This document shows, in pieces, positions 1 through 6,510 of a stretch of DNA of 12,963 nucleotides. Every line of letters begins with the position of its first letter. Within the stretch, counting starts at the first letter, position 1. The stretch is taken from contig JAHRWG010000198.1 of NCBI GenBank assembly GCA_019090295.1, positions 1-12,963 on the forward strand, read 5' to 3'. The DNA comes from Cycloclasticus sp. Its GTDB lineage: Bacteria; Pseudomonadota; Gammaproteobacteria; Methylococcales; Cycloclasticaceae. A program made the translations under genes and the position numbers. The notes under the pieces are model-generated. The model was given only the letters and a program-made list of their open reading frames with translations, did no database searches and was not told where the DNA came from.

Positions 1-2502
1 GCGTGTGTCATCGATAACTTCATTGGTGTTTGCAAGGGCTGGATCAATATCGCCTAAAATGGTAACGGTGCGCTGATGATTAATACGAGTGATTTTAGAA
101 AACTCACGTTTATCGGTAACGTCCGCAATGGCACTTAATGGAATATCAACACCCTTGTTGTTGAACAAGCTCAGTTGTTCAAAATCTTTTAGGGCATTTT
201 CTCGATCTGTTTTTAACCGGACATTAATTTCATAGGCTTCACGCCCCTGATACACATCATCTACTTTTACACCCTGATAGGCGGCGCGTAATTGTTGTGC
301 TAATTGTTGTGCGTTAAGCCCAGAGACCAATGAACCTGGGTGCAAGCTGACGGTAAATTGGGGTTTTCCAGGGCGAAGGTCGTCCATAACGTTCGATACG
401 CCCGGGTAACCATTGAGCCAGGTTTGAAGTTCCCAGGAAGCCTTGGATAGCTGTTGCAGGTCATTGCCCTGTAGGCGGATGGAAATAGCCTGACCAGCCG
501 GTCCTAATGTGGGCTCTTTGTATTGGATAGAGACGGCATCTGTAATTGGAGGAGTCGATTGTCGCCATAGACGGCGTAATTCATTTAACGAAGTGTTTCG
601 TTTCTCAGAATCAAGTAAATCCAAGCTGATGGTGGCCAGATGGGCACCTTCTTCACCGGCATCGGCATTGTTGCTGTAGAACACTTGAATGTGCTTGATG
701 AGCTCAGCGTCATCTTCTGGTGGGAGTTCACTTTTTGCCCGTTGTAGGCTAGCTAGTAATTCTTCAACCACCGCTTCGGTGCGATCAAAGGGAGTGCCTT
801 GAGGCATAAGAATACGCGCCTCTAGCAGGTTACCTTCGAGATCGGGGAATGCCTTAAATTTGATTAAACCAGCTGGGAACAGGCTGATGGTAATAATGAA
901 CAAACCAACAGCTGCTCCTACTGTTAAGTAGCGATACTGAATCGCCGTATCTGCGAATTGACCAACGGCGTCGCGTAGCCGCTCAAACCGTTGTTCAAAT
1001 GTGTGACGCCAGTTTTTTGTATAGGCTGTTTTAAGCTGGCCCTGATTTTTTTCCAGTGAACGTTTCAGATGGTGAGGCAGAATTAAAAAGGCTTCTACTA
1101 GGCTAATGCTGAGTACCGATAATAACACGACAGGTAATACCCCCATCACTTGCCCCATATCACCTTTTAGAAACAGTAGGCTGCCAAACAACATGGCGGA
1201 GGTGGCAAAGGAGGATAGAACACCACGACCCACTTTAGCGATGCCGTCTACGGTTGCCTGCAATGGAGATTGACCGTTACGGTATTCCTGCTCAATGCTT
1301 TCTGAGATGACGATAGCATCATCCATGAGTATACCGATGGCCATGAGCAGGGCGACCATAGATATCATGTTAATGCTAATACCTAGAATACTCATGACCA
1401 TTAGCCCACCAATAAAAGAGATGGGTAATCCCAGCGCTAGCCAGAAGGTATAGCGCCAACTGAAAAAAACGAACAATGTCATTGTAGCCAGTAGCAAGCC
1501 TTGCCAGCCATTTCTGAGCAATAAGCTGAGACGGTCCTGCACGATAGAGGCGGAATCTTGAGTGATGACCAGTCGAGTGGAGTCAGGTAAAACAGCATTT
1601 TCGGCTGTTACAAAATCGTTTACCGCGTTGTATACGGTTAGGGTGTCATCACTGGTGTTTTTACTGACTTTAAGTAAGGCCGCTGGTTTGCCATTAAGTT
1701 CAACACGTACTTCCTCGTCGGTAAACTCATCGACGATGGTAGCGATGTCGCCTAAGCGTATACGCCCACCTTTGGCGTCATTCAGTATGACAAGGTCGGC
1801 AAGCTCTTCTACACTGCGACGTTCATTTTCGATACGAATTTGGTAAGACTGTGACTCTGCTTCTAAAATGCCAGCGGGTAAATCGACAGCCTGCTGTTGA
1901 ATTAAATTAGCAATATCTGGAATACTTAATCGATAACGGTGTAGCGATTCAGCTTTGATGAGCACGCTGAATTCATGCGTAGAAAAACCGCTAACATCAA
2001 CCATCGGCACCTGTGGTAAAGCTAATAAACGGTCGCGATAATACTCTGCTAATGCTTTAAGTTCAGGCTGTGAAAGGTTGGCATTAATCGCAACGCTAAC
2101 GACGGGTTTGGTTCGCCCCAATTCTTTTATAATCGGGTCCTCTGCATCTTCAGGAAAGTCGGTGATAGCATCGACAGCGGAATTCACATCATTGATGAAT
2201 TGCTGCAGGTTACCGGTTTCTTGCATATCCAGCACCATGGTGCCGATATTGTCCCGTGCTTCACAACGTCGCTCTTCAAGAAAACTAATGCCGTCAGTGT
2301 TGTCCTCTAGTCGGTTACAGATACCTTCCTCGACCTCACTGGTACTGGCTCCAGGGTAGGGTACAGTAACTTGTACTCTATAAGCGTCTATCTCTGGAAA
2401 GGTTTCTTTGTTTAAACTGGGGAGAGAGGTGATGCCCAGTAAGACAATAATAAACATCAAAATGTTGGCAGCGGTCGGGTGAGCTGCAAAATAACGAATC
2501 AT
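1..2502 (-). CDS. RND efflux permease (AcrB/HAE-like), system 1, C-terminus beyond window
   Basis: Inner-membrane proton/substrate antiporter of the RND superfamily, which exports drugs or other amphiphiles through a periplasmic adaptor and outer-membrane channel. The minus-strand frame is open for all 834 codons and leaves the window at position 1, so roughly the last 200 residues (TM8-12 region) are missing. Visible parts are TM1 (about residues 12-30), a first periplasmic porter domain, the TM2-TM6 block (about 333-480) with the relay motif GILMDDAIVISES (D394, D395), a cytoplasmic linker, TM7 near 520, and a second porter domain containing DPALANTNEVIDD at the edge. The paired Asp is that of AcrB-type pumps. 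The start ATG follows the adaptor stop directly (TAAATG), so the two are co-transcribed and probably translationally coupled. Two periplasmic cysteines (C62, C80) lie in the first porter segment. Substrate is unknown. Confidence 0.95.
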   Translation of the reverse strand, partial: MIRYFAAHPTAANILMFIIVLLGITSLPSLNKETFPEIDAYRVQVTVPYPGASTSEVEEGICNRLEDNTDGISFLEERRCEARDNIGTMVLDMQETGNLQQFINDVNSAVDAITDFPEDAEDPIIKELGRTKPVVSVAINANLSQPELKALAEYYRDRLLALPQVPMVDVSGFSTHEFSVLIKAESLHRYRLSIPDIANLIQQQAVDLPAGILEAESQSYQIRIENERRSVEELADLVILNDAKGGRIRLGDIATIVDEFTDEEVRVELNGKPAALLKVSKNTSDDTLTVYNAVNDFVTAENAVLPDSTRLVITQDSASIVQDRLSLLLRNGWQGLLLATMTLFVFFSWRYTFWLALGLPISFIGGLMVMSILGISINMISMVALLMAIGILMDDAIVISESIEQEYRNGQSPLQATVDGIAKVGRGVLSSFATSAMLFGSLLFLKGDMGQVMGVLPVVLLSVLSISLVEAFLILPHHLKRSLEKNQGQLKTAYTKNWRHTFEQRFERLRDAVGQFADTAIQYRYLTVGAAVGLFIITISLFPAGLIKFKAFPDLEGNLLEARILMPQGTPFDRTEAVVEELLASLQRAKSELPPEDDAELIKHIQVFYSNNADAGEEGAHLATISLDLLDSEKRNTSLNELRRLWRQSTPPITDAVSIQYKEPTLGPAGQAISIRLQGNDLQQLSKASWELQTWLNGYPGVSNVMDDLRPGKPQFTVSLHPGSLVSGLNAQQLAQQLRAAYQGVKVDDVYQGREAYEINVRLKTDRENALKDFEQLSLFNNKGVDIPLSAIADVTDKREFSKITRINHQRTVTILGDIDPALANTNEVIDDTR

Positions 2503-3876
2503 TTATTTATGCCCCACATCTTTGCCAAGGGCACGTTGATGCATGTCCTCTTCAAAGTTAGGGTTTTGGATGACTTGCAAAGGCATGCCTTCGATAACGG
2601 GAATAAGGTCAGTGATAATGACTTTCTCACCTGGTTCGATCCCGCTACGAATAGCAACAAGGTCCCCTTGCATCAATTGAATATCGACTGTACGAATCTC
2701 TAACTGGTTATCAGCATTGGCGATATAGACGCGCCCCTGATGTACTGCCTTACGCGGTATAACCAGTGCGGAGTGTGCTGGTGCAAAAATATCAATAGAG
2801 GTATACATACCTTTGATAAGCGGGGGCCTTTTGCCGGGAATTCTTTTAGCATAAGAATCTTCTACCCCGACCACCATACCCATGGTCTGGCGAGTCGGGT
2901 CAATCGAATCGCTAATACGTAACACGCGGGCTTCCCACACAGCGCTGGGCATGCCGTTCACGAGTCGAACGTAAGCACTGAGCTTCAGGCGATCATTAAT
3001 ACCTTGACCGGTTCGAAGGGACAGCTTATCGATTTTGATAGTGCCCTCCAAGTGACTAACTAGTTTTCGCATGGAATCGATAGGTAATTGTGCGGTAATT
3101 TCTACCCCTTTAAGATCAATGGCTTCAAACAGTGGTGAGCCGACAGTTACAAACTCGTTTCGATCAATATTGACAGTTCCGATGCTAGCATCGAAAGGCA
3201 GGGATATTTCGGTGCGGCCAAGAATAGTTTCTCGGTTTTGTACTTCTTGTTCTGCACGAGCAATTTGCGCTTTGATAGATTGCCCGCGACTATCAAAACT
3301 GTTTATCTTGCCCTGTATTTCCTCGACCTGTTGCTGTAGTTGTATGACCTTTTGTTTTTCGGCATCGAGCGCAGACTTAGTGACGACCTTTTTCTCATAA
3401 ACACGTTTAATCCGAGCGTATTCAGCTTCTCCTACCTTGAGATTATTTTTTGCCAGTTTTAGAGAACGCCGTGCTGATTTTTCTTCTTCGTCTAACTCTT
3501 TTAAGGCAGAGCGGCTACCAGATAAATCTGCTTCGGTCTGCCTCAAGGTGCTGGCATAGTCTTCGGCATCAATACGTACGACCACTGTACCAGCAAGAAT
3601 CTTCTCACCAGCTTTTAGATGGGGGTGCACATAACTAATTTTCCCACTGACTTCAGCAGTACTATTTAATGTAATAGCCGGTTCAACATTGCCGTAGGCG
3701 GTAATACGAGCGCGAAATGGAATGCTTGTAGCAGTAATAACCTCTACTGATTTGCTTGGCATTTCAGTTGCCACGTGCTGTATGTCAGGTTTGAATTTTA
3801 CCAAAATGATGGCGAAGGTTAGCGCCAGAGCAATAGCAATAAATAGTGAGGAATAATGCTTTGAATTTATTTTCAT
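2503..3876 (-). CDS. RND periplasmic adaptor (membrane fusion protein), system 1
   Basis: Periplasmic adaptor that links the permease encoded immediately downstream to an outer-membrane channel. The 457-residue protein has a hydrophobic N-terminal segment (about 10-27) without a lipobox cysteine, so it is probably a membrane-anchored adaptor rather than a lipoprotein. Next come a first lipoyl half (about 74-106, with VSGKISYVHPHLKAGEKI), a long charged heptad-rich coiled-coil hairpin (about 108-218), the second lipoyl half (about 220-252, TEISLPFDASIGTV), a beta-barrel (about 256-365) and a membrane-proximal domain (about 370-437). It is longer than typical AcrA proteins (near 400), mostly through the hairpin and the polar C-terminal tail. 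The ATG at 3876 is the only start that keeps the anchor. Its nearest Shine-Dalgarno-like AAAGG is about 12 bases away, which is long. No regulator gene is adjacent. Confidence 0.94.
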   Translation of the reverse strand: MKINSKHYSSLFIAIALALTFAIILVKFKPDIQHVATEMPSKSVEVITATSIPFRARITAYGNVEPAITLNSTAEVSGKISYVHPHLKAGEKILAGTVVVRIDAEDYASTLRQTEADLSGSRSALKELDEEEKSARRSLKLAKNNLKVGEAEYARIKRVYEKKVVTKSALDAEKQKVIQLQQQVEEIQGKINSFDSRGQSIKAQIARAEQEVQNRETILGRTEISLPFDASIGTVNIDRNEFVTVGSPLFEAIDLKGVEITAQLPIDSMRKLVSHLEGTIKIDKLSLRTGQGINDRLKLSAYVRLVNGMPSAVWEARVLRISDSIDPTRQTMGMVVGVEDSYAKRIPGKRPPLIKGMYTSIDIFAPAHSALVIPRKAVHQGRVYIANADNQLEIRTVDIQLMQGDLVAIRSGIEPGEKVIITDLIPVIEGMPLQVIQNPNFEEDMHQRALGKDVGHK

Positions 3877-3890
3877 ATTGAATAATAACC

Positions 3891-3919
3891 TTTGCTAATT
3901 TATTTGCTACGTTTGTCAA
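3891..3919 (-). promoter_or_regulatory. Weak promoter candidate for efflux system 1
   Basis: On the minus strand a perfect -35 hexamer TTGACA lies at 3919-3914, about 40 bases before the adaptor start. No good -10 box follows at 16-18 bases (the best is TAGCAA at 16). Either expression is low or activator-dependent, or the match is chance. Confidence 0.25.
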
Positions 3920-3949
3920 ATCATCAGGTATTAGTCCATTGAATGCAAG

Positions 3950-3997
3950 GGGTATGCAGTTTATAGGTAGTCAAACTGCAATGCCCTAGGGGTTTTT
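3950..3997 (+). terminator. Terminator-like hairpin without an obvious parent gene
   Basis: Arms TGCAGTTT (3955-3962) and AAACTGCA (3973-3980) are perfect complements around a 10-base loop. GGG (3950-3952) can pair with CCC (3984-3986) across small bulges. A run of five T follows at 3993-3997, so the shape fits a Rho-independent terminator read on the plus strand. No plus-strand gene ends here; the upstream DNA is the 5' end of the minus-strand adaptor. The rest of the 3877-4178 spacer shows no convincing gene. Confidence 0.35.
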
Positions 3998-4178
3998 CTT
4001 GATATTTTTGAGAAGGTGGTAAGCAGGGTGAAATGGCTACATTTAAGCCATATTTGCAACTAGCTGGAAAGGAGGAGTGAACATTAAAATGGTTGGTTTT
4101 AATGGATTGAATCATTGCTGATAGGGTTTACGTTGTTCCAGCAGCCACTAAACATTAAAGCGACTATTTTCTTAACCT

Positions 4179-4322
4179 CTAGTCGGTAGGTTTATTGTCT
4201 AAAACAAGTTTGGCACGTTCGGCTTTAGATATATATTTAGGCTTGTGGTTAGTGTTGAGTTTTGCCTTGGCTTTTTTAAGTTTTTTGTTAAAAATACCTT
4301 GGATCTTTTTTTGTCTATTCAT
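4179..4322 (-). CDS. DUF2986-like small basic protein
   Basis: A 47-residue, strongly basic reading frame that begins MNRQKKIQGIFNKKLKKAKA and has the core KPKYISKAERAKL (about residues 28-39). This matches my recollection of DUF2986, a family of about 45 residues in gammaproteobacteria with a conserved MNRKKKI start and a KPKYISKADRAKL core; its function is unknown. There is no signal peptide or membrane segment, so it should be cytoplasmic. Its charge suggests a nucleic-acid or ribosome partner, but that is inference. The ribosome site is weak (GGTAACAG about 7 bases before ATG). It stands alone, about 300 bases upstream of the system 1 adaptor on the same strand, and I see no clear terminator after it. 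The match to the family pattern from start to near the end supports a real gene despite the size. Confidence 0.72.
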   Translation of the reverse strand: MNRQKKIQGIFNKKLKKAKAKLNTNHKPKYISKAERAKLVLDNKPTD

Positions 4323-4355
4323 CGTTAACTGTTACCAGGGTGGTTAGAATTAGCT

Positions 4356-4384
4356 CATAAGGTCTGTTGTTTGCAAACCTTATG
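4356..4384. repeat. Inverted repeat upstream of the DUF2986-like gene
   Basis: Perfect 8-base arms CATAAGGT (4356-4363) and ACCTTATG (4377-4384) are separated by 13 bases. A second, 10-bp perfect palindrome GTTTGCAAAC (4369-4378) overlaps the right arm. The element lies 34-62 bases before the ATG of the minus-strand gene, where an operator or leader hairpin would be expected. It has no T-run on either side, so it is not a simple terminator. Confidence 0.4.
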
Positions 4385-4695
4385 GGTAAAAACTTAAGTA
4401 GGCGCATACGTTAAGCTGTTTGCGCAGATGCTTTTATATCGAAATCAACCACTAGCTACTGCTTTAACAGTTTTATATTCGGTAATAATAGCCGGTGTAT
4501 TTTAACAGTTCAGAGTGACCGCCTATTTAAAAGTTTCTGTTTGATGACCTTTTACCAATTTATTAAGAAAATAACTTGCTGTTGCCTTATTAATTTATCC
4601 AGTGATGTATCCGTTAGGGGGGGGTAGAACCTGGTGCTTGCATAGCATTGACTGTTAGCATTGAATTTAATTTGATCTTTCTCATTTTGCTATCC
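4385..4695. other. Non-coding spacer between DUF2986-like and YjdF-like genes
   Basis: AT-rich DNA with no reading frame I can support on either strand. It contains the 10-mer TTTAACAGTT twice (4463-4472 and 4501-4510), a run of eight G at 4617-4624, and a 9-base direct repeat at 4643-4664 described separately. It is probably the regulatory region for the two divergently transcribed genes. Confidence 0.5.
4643..4664 (+). repeat. Direct repeat TAGCATTGA x2 upstream of the YjdF-like gene
   Basis: TAGCATTGA occurs at 4643-4651 and again at 4656-4664, a 13-bp period with a 4-bp spacer. It ends about 32 bp before the putative extended -10 box at 4696-4704, a position typical of an activator site over or just upstream of a weak -35. 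The repeat is exact; the regulatory role is inference. Confidence 0.4.
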
Positions 4696-4704
4696 TGTGA
4701 TAAT
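4696..4704 (+). promoter_or_regulatory. Extended -10 candidate for the YjdF-like gene
   Basis: TGTGATAAT fits an extended -10 element (TGn followed by GATAAT, five of six to TATAAT). No good -35 lies 17 bp upstream, which is common for extended -10 promoters. Transcription would start near 4711, leaving a short leader of about 27 bases before ATG 4738. Confidence 0.35.
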
Positions 4705-4737
4705 TTATTGGCCTAGGACAAACCCCTAAGTTTTTTT

Positions 4738-5349
4738 ATGAGACATAAATTCATGAGTCATTACTTTCCCCATTTTTTAGCAGGTTCTTATTTGCTTTTT
4801 TCGATTGCGCTTGGGATAAACCCCGTTTCAAGAGAGGTATGGCTCGCTGAAATTATTCCGGTTATTGTGGTGTTTTTGGGATTAGTGGTGACGTTCAGAC
4901 AGTTTCGTTTTAGTAATGTGGCGTATGGGCTGATTTTTATATGGATTTTTTGGCATACGGTTGGTGGTCATTATACGTTTGCCAATGTTCCTTTTGATTG
5001 GGTGAGCGAGCTACTGGATTCGGAGCGAAATCATTTTGATAGAATAGGGCACTTTGCTATAGGGTTTTATGCTTATGCCATGATGGAGTTTTTGTTAAGG
5101 AAAAAGCACTGTAGTTTGAACTTGGCCATTACTTTTAGTCTTTTCTTTATTATGAGTGTTGCGGCAGGCTACGAAATTATTGAATGGTGGTACGCTGCCA
5201 TTGAAGGTGGGAATGCTGGTATTGAGTTTTTAGGGTCTCAAGGTGATGTATGGGATGCTCAGAAAGATATGTTGGCAGATACCTTAGGAGCTATTATGTC
5301 TCTAACTTTATATTGCTTTGTTCGCCCCGATAAGAAAATACTGGGGTAA
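4738..5349 (+). CDS. DUF2238 (YjdF-like) inner-membrane protein
   Basis: A 203-residue multi-pass membrane protein of the DUF2238 family, whose E. coli member is the inner-membrane protein YjdF (about 209 residues); its function is unknown. Hydrophobic segments lie at about 12-29, 37-54, 60-75, 102-122, 127-147 and 183-196. Between them are polar residues typical of the family: HTVGGHYTFANVPFDW (H73, H78), RNHFDRIGHF (R97, H99, D101, H105), GYEIIEWWY (E146, E149) and GDVWDAQKDMLADT (D170, D173, D177, D181). The cluster of His/Asp/Glu at membrane boundaries could bind a metal or form an active site, which is inference. Start choice is uncertain: ATG 4738 gives full family length, but an in-frame ATG at 4753 is also possible and neither has a good ribosome site. 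The gene stands alone. In the 224 bases after it (5350-5573) I see no gene and no clear terminator in its own direction. Confidence 0.88.
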   Translation: MRHKFMSHYFPHFLAGSYLLFSIALGINPVSREVWLAEIIPVIVVFLGLVVTFRQFRFSNVAYGLIFIWIFWHTVGGHYTFANVPFDWVSELLDSERNHFDRIGHFAIGFYAYAMMEFLLRKKHCSLNLAITFSLFFIMSVAAGYEIIEWWYAAIEGGNAGIEFLGSQGDVWDAQKDMLADTLGAIMSLTLYCFVRPDKKILG

Positions 5350-5525
5350 GCTGATTACTTGGGCGGGTATATGCCGCTAACCCATAAGGCTGGTTTTACA
5401 TTGAACACGGTGGGTTAACTTGCTGCTTGAGTGAGCTAGTACTGATTAAAATAAGTATTACATGTTGAGCTTGGCAGTTGATTCGTTGGTGATTAATTAC
5501 TGGGTGTGGTCTTGGGCTTTATGAC

Positions 5526-5563
5526 TTAAAAAATAATGACCACCGACAGCATCGATGGTCATT
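5526..5563 (-). terminator. Rho-independent terminator of the 37-residue protein gene
   Basis: Read on the minus strand, AATGACCA (5563-5556) and TGGTCATT (5542-5535) pair perfectly around a 13-base loop. One A and six T (5533-5528) follow. The hairpin starts 10 bases after the stop codon of the minus-strand small gene. Its tight placement supports that gene being real. Confidence 0.75.
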
Positions 5564-5573
5564 GTGTGCGTAA

Positions 5574-5687
5574 TTACCTAATAGTACCGGCGTTAGCTTT
5601 CTTGGCTGCCTTTGCGGCTTTCTTCTCTTTTGGTGTTAAAAGTGCTTTCTTTTTGACGCTCTTTTTACTGTCCTGCCCTTTGCTCAT
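5574..5687 (-). CDS. Small Lys/Ala-rich protein (MSKGQDSKK type)
   Basis: A 37-residue basic protein starting MSKGQDSKKSVKKKALLTPK and continuing with an EKKAAKAAKKANA helix-like stretch. About one third of the residues are Lys. Short proteins beginning MSKGQDSKK are, to my knowledge, annotated as conserved hypothetical proteins in Pseudomonas and relatives; I know of no assigned function. Gene-like features are strong: AAGGA (5699-5695) seven bases before ATG, a clean stop, and a terminator 10 bases downstream. There is no signal peptide or membrane segment. It lies alone, convergent with the YjdF-like gene and divergent from the cold-shock gene. The charge suggests nucleic-acid or ribosome association, as for the DUF2986-like protein nearby, but that is inference. 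Confidence 0.7.
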   Translation of the reverse strand: MSKGQDSKKSVKKKALLTPKEKKAAKAAKKANAGTIR

Positions 5688-6070
5688 GATATTTTCCTTT
5701 TGAGGTAACGTCTTAAACCTAATGTCAGTTTATGCCGACCTTAGGACTTAGGGCTAATCAGCGAGCTTCTTTTAAGCGGATAACTCGTTGAGTAGCTATC
5801 TGAGTATGGTCCCATGGACGAATAATTGATAGGGCAAGGGGGCGATATGTGTCAATTATGTGTATTATTGGCAATACTCCTGCCTATCAAAAAAATATTT
5901 AGACTGGAGGTGTACAAAGCGGGTGCCTGTAAAATGTGTAGCACTAATGTTATTAGTGCTCTTTAGTTATGAGTTATAACTGCTTCAGAAACTAAAGATC
6001 GCGACTTTTAGAGCTAAAGAGAAGCTTAATTCTACCAAGTCAACGTATAATGTCTTGCTTACTCAGAATT
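5688..6070. other. Non-coding spacer upstream of the cold-shock gene
   Basis: No reading frame worth calling. The left part is the upstream region of the minus-strand 37-residue gene. The right part (5940-6020) holds a dense set of inverted repeats listed separately. A TATAAT occurs at 6046-6051 without a recognisable -35, so I prefer the promoter at 6071-6099 for the cold-shock gene, but this box is an alternative. Confidence 0.5.
5940..5997. repeat. Cluster of perfect inverted repeats
   Basis: AGCACTAAT (5940-5948) pairs perfectly with ATTAGTGCT (5952-5960) around a 3-base loop. It is followed directly by CTTTAGTT (5961-5968) pairing with AACTAAAG (5990-5997). Nested between these is AGTTAT (5965-5970) with ATAACT (5976-5981), which competes with the outer pair. 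Neither strand has a U-run right after the first hairpin, so a standard terminator is unlikely. Confidence 0.5.
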
Positions 6071-6099
6071 TTGGTGAGAATACCCTGCCATCATATGAT
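6071..6099 (+). promoter_or_regulatory. Sigma70 promoter candidate for the cold-shock gene
   Basis: TTGGTG (6071-6076) and TATGAT (6094-6099) are spaced 17 bp apart. Transcription would begin near 6106 and give a leader of about 107 bases. A long leader is usual for cspA-type mRNAs. Within it, AAAAATA (6170-6176) and TATTTTT (6183-6189) form an AT-only hairpin 12 bases before the AGAGGA ribosome site. Confidence 0.42.
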
Positions 6100-6212
6100 A
6101 AGTTAACGCCTACCGTTTATTTAAATGTTGGGCGTACAATTAAAAGTTTGTTTTTGTAATGGTGATAGCAAAAATAATATTATATTTTTCACTTAAAAAT
6201 AGAGGACGTATT

Positions 6213-6419
6213 ATGAGTAAAGGTACAGTAAAGTGGTTCAATGCCGATAAAGGCTTCGGTTTTATTACACCAGAAGACGGTGGTAAAGATCTTTTTGTTC
6301 ACCATTCAGAAATTCAAGCGGGCGGTGAGTACGCAACATTGAATGATGGTCAAGAAGTTGAGTTTGAAGTAGGTCAAGGCCAAAAAGGTCCTTGCGCAAA
6401 CAAAGTTCAGGCTTTGTAA
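6213..6419 (+). CDS. CspA-family cold-shock protein
   Basis: A single cold-shock domain of 68 residues, the normal length, starting [18 protein letters not shown]. It binds single-stranded RNA and DNA and acts as an RNA chaperone or antiterminator in the cytoplasm. RNP1 is KGFGFI (residues 13-18) and RNP2 is LFVHH (27-31). The aromatic binding surface is intact (W8, F9, F15, F17, F28, H30), and the C-terminal [10 protein letters not shown] is typical of gammaproteobacterial members. The frame stays open upstream to an ATG at 6159, but the true start is ATG 6213: the protein then aligns from its first residue and AGAGGA (6201-6206) lies six bases before it. The gene is monocistronic, with its own promoter candidate and terminator. 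Cold induction cannot be judged from sequence; many paralogues are not cold-induced. Confidence 0.96.
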   Translation: MSKGTVKWFNADKGFGFITPEDGGKDLFVHHSEIQAGGEYATLNDGQEVEFEVGQGQKGPCANKVQAL

Positions 6420-6441
6420 GCAGCAAACTTATAGTAAAATT

Positions 6442-6510
6442 TCATGCTGGAAATGGTGAATTAAAGCTTTTAAAAAAGGCCTTTACTCACATTTTCAGCA
6501 TGATTTTCTT
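6442..6510 (+). terminator. Rho-independent terminator of the cold-shock gene
   Basis: A long hairpin starts 22 bases after the stop. The left arm (6442-6459, TCATGCTGGAAATGGTGA) pairs with the right arm (6487-6503, TCACATTTTCAGCATGA) with one G-U pair and one bulged G. The loop region can fold further. TTTTCTT (6504-6510) follows as the U-tract. Confidence 0.75.

Noticed and set aside
1562..2359. Plus-strand reading frames of 93-94 codons inside permease 1
   Set aside because: They are antisense to a clearly coding RND frame, and their Ser/Leu-rich composition is typical of reversed coding sequence.
3924..4115. Minus-strand 63-residue frame upstream of the adaptor
   Set aside because: No recognisable family, no good ribosome site, mixed low-information composition, and it crosses the terminator-like hairpin.
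4068..4121. Strong AAAGGAGG followed by a 10-14 codon plus-strand frame (leader peptide?)
   Set aside because: Spacing is poor for both possible starts (1 base to GTG 4077, about 13 to ATG 4089), the peptide has no codon bias of an attenuator, and no gene follows within 600 bases on this strand.
4463..4510. TTTAACAGTT repeated 38 bp apart as a regulatory or CRISPR-like repeat
   Set aside because: Only two 10-base AT-rich copies with no further similarity; chance is a sufficient explanation.
5378..5417. TAACCCA/TGGGTTA inverted repeat after the YjdF-like gene as terminator
   Set aside because: The loop is about 26 bases, GC content of the stem is modest and no T-run follows.
6159..6212. Upstream ATG giving an 18-residue N-terminal extension of the cold-shock protein
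   Set aside because: The extension is unlike the family and lacks a ribosome site. The internal ATG 6213 has AGAGGA and gives the standard 68-residue protein.
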